This document shows positions 63,988-64,000 of a stretch of DNA of 64,000 nucleotides, one piece after another; the first letter of the stretch is position 1, and every line of letters begins with the position of its first letter. The stretch is from contig CAYWPC010000001.1 in assembly GCA_964460075.1 (NCBI GenBank), forward strand, positions 1-64,000, in the 5' to 3' direction. A program made the position numbers and the translations under genes. The notes under the pieces were generated by a model, which saw only the letters and a program-made list of their open reading frames with translations, was not told where the DNA came from and searched no databases. The stretch is from JAMBLL01 sp964460075 (lineage in GTDB: Bacteria; Actinomycetota; Acidimicrobiia; Spongiisociales; UBA5794).

Positions 63988-64000
63988 TGTTCACAGGGAT
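63987..64000 (+). CDS. ribE: Riboflavin synthase alpha subunit, first codons only
   Basis: ATG 63987 reads M-F-T-G-I before the window ends. M-F-T-G-I is the usual start of riboflavin synthase, and ribE normally follows ribD. Confidence 0.7.

Overview
The window is a stretch of actinobacterial core chromosome, apparently from a draft or metagenomic assembly because it contains one scaffold gap of exactly 100 N. The assignment to Actinobacteria rests on mIHF, an MshD-like acetyltransferase (mycothiol), class II DAHP synthase, a CDP-alcohol phosphotransferase/PatA/PimA operon for phosphatidylinositol mannosides, an actinobacterial-type cytochrome bc complex, many GTG starts and many TANNNT -10 boxes lying 6-9 nt before start codons. 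Gene order resembles, from memory of the M. tuberculosis map, two neighbourhoods (thrS-pgsA1-patA-pimA...ruvCAB-secDF-relA-hisS-aspS-rarA-alaS-ruvX-mltG-aroE-aroCKB-efp-nusB, and pyrR-pyrB-pyrC-carA-carB-pyrF-mihF-gmk-rpoZ-coaBC-priA-fmt-rsmB-rpe-ribD) joined here at nusB/pyrR. The presence of queA/tgt, a class 1B pyrD and stand-alone c-type cytochrome proteins argues against a Mycobacterium. A deep lineage such as Acidimicrobiia is my inference, not something shown.

Layout. 1-5.8 kb: respiratory locus. Two minus-strand exported proteins carry heme c domains (one cadherin-like, one PKD plus several heme domains, broken by the gap). They are followed on the plus strand by the bc complex qcrC-qcrA-qcrB, in which cytochrome b is itself fused to a C-terminal heme c domain. 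5.9-9.4 kb: class II DAHP synthase, a patatin, an MshD-like GNAT and a small zinc-ribbon protein. 9.7-16.2 kb: thrS, an RND exporter, a small membrane protein and citrate synthase. 16.3-18.8 kb: phosphatidylinositol mannoside operon. 18.9-25.4 kb: pdxST, yebC, ruvCAB, queA-tgt. 25.4-35.8 kb: yajC-secDF, relA, an MBL hydrolase, hisS, aspS, rarA. 35.9-45.4 kb: alaS-ruvX-mltG-aroE, prepilin peptidase, aroC-K-B, efp, nusB. 45.4-54.3 kb: PyrR-controlled pyrimidine operon. 54.3-64 kb: mihF-gmk-rpoZ-coaBC-priA, def-fmt-rsmB, rpe and a REC-GGDEF regulator, then an FMN riboswitch with ribD and the first codons of ribE.

Genes are packed tightly. At 18 junctions the stop of one gene overlaps the start of the next as ATGA, GTGA or TTGA, which suggests translational coupling. 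Coupling to CTG would also explain priA. Ten other genes look leaderless. I see no tRNA, rRNA, CRISPR array, insertion sequence or prophage.

The parts most worth following up are the cytochrome locus (heme c domains on cytochrome b and on two surface-type proteins), the pyrR leader (the PyrR site contains the ribosome binding site of a small ORF that runs through the terminator), and the probable CTG start of priA. I do not see a cluster that is clearly a new defence or biosynthetic system; most of the window is conserved housekeeping.
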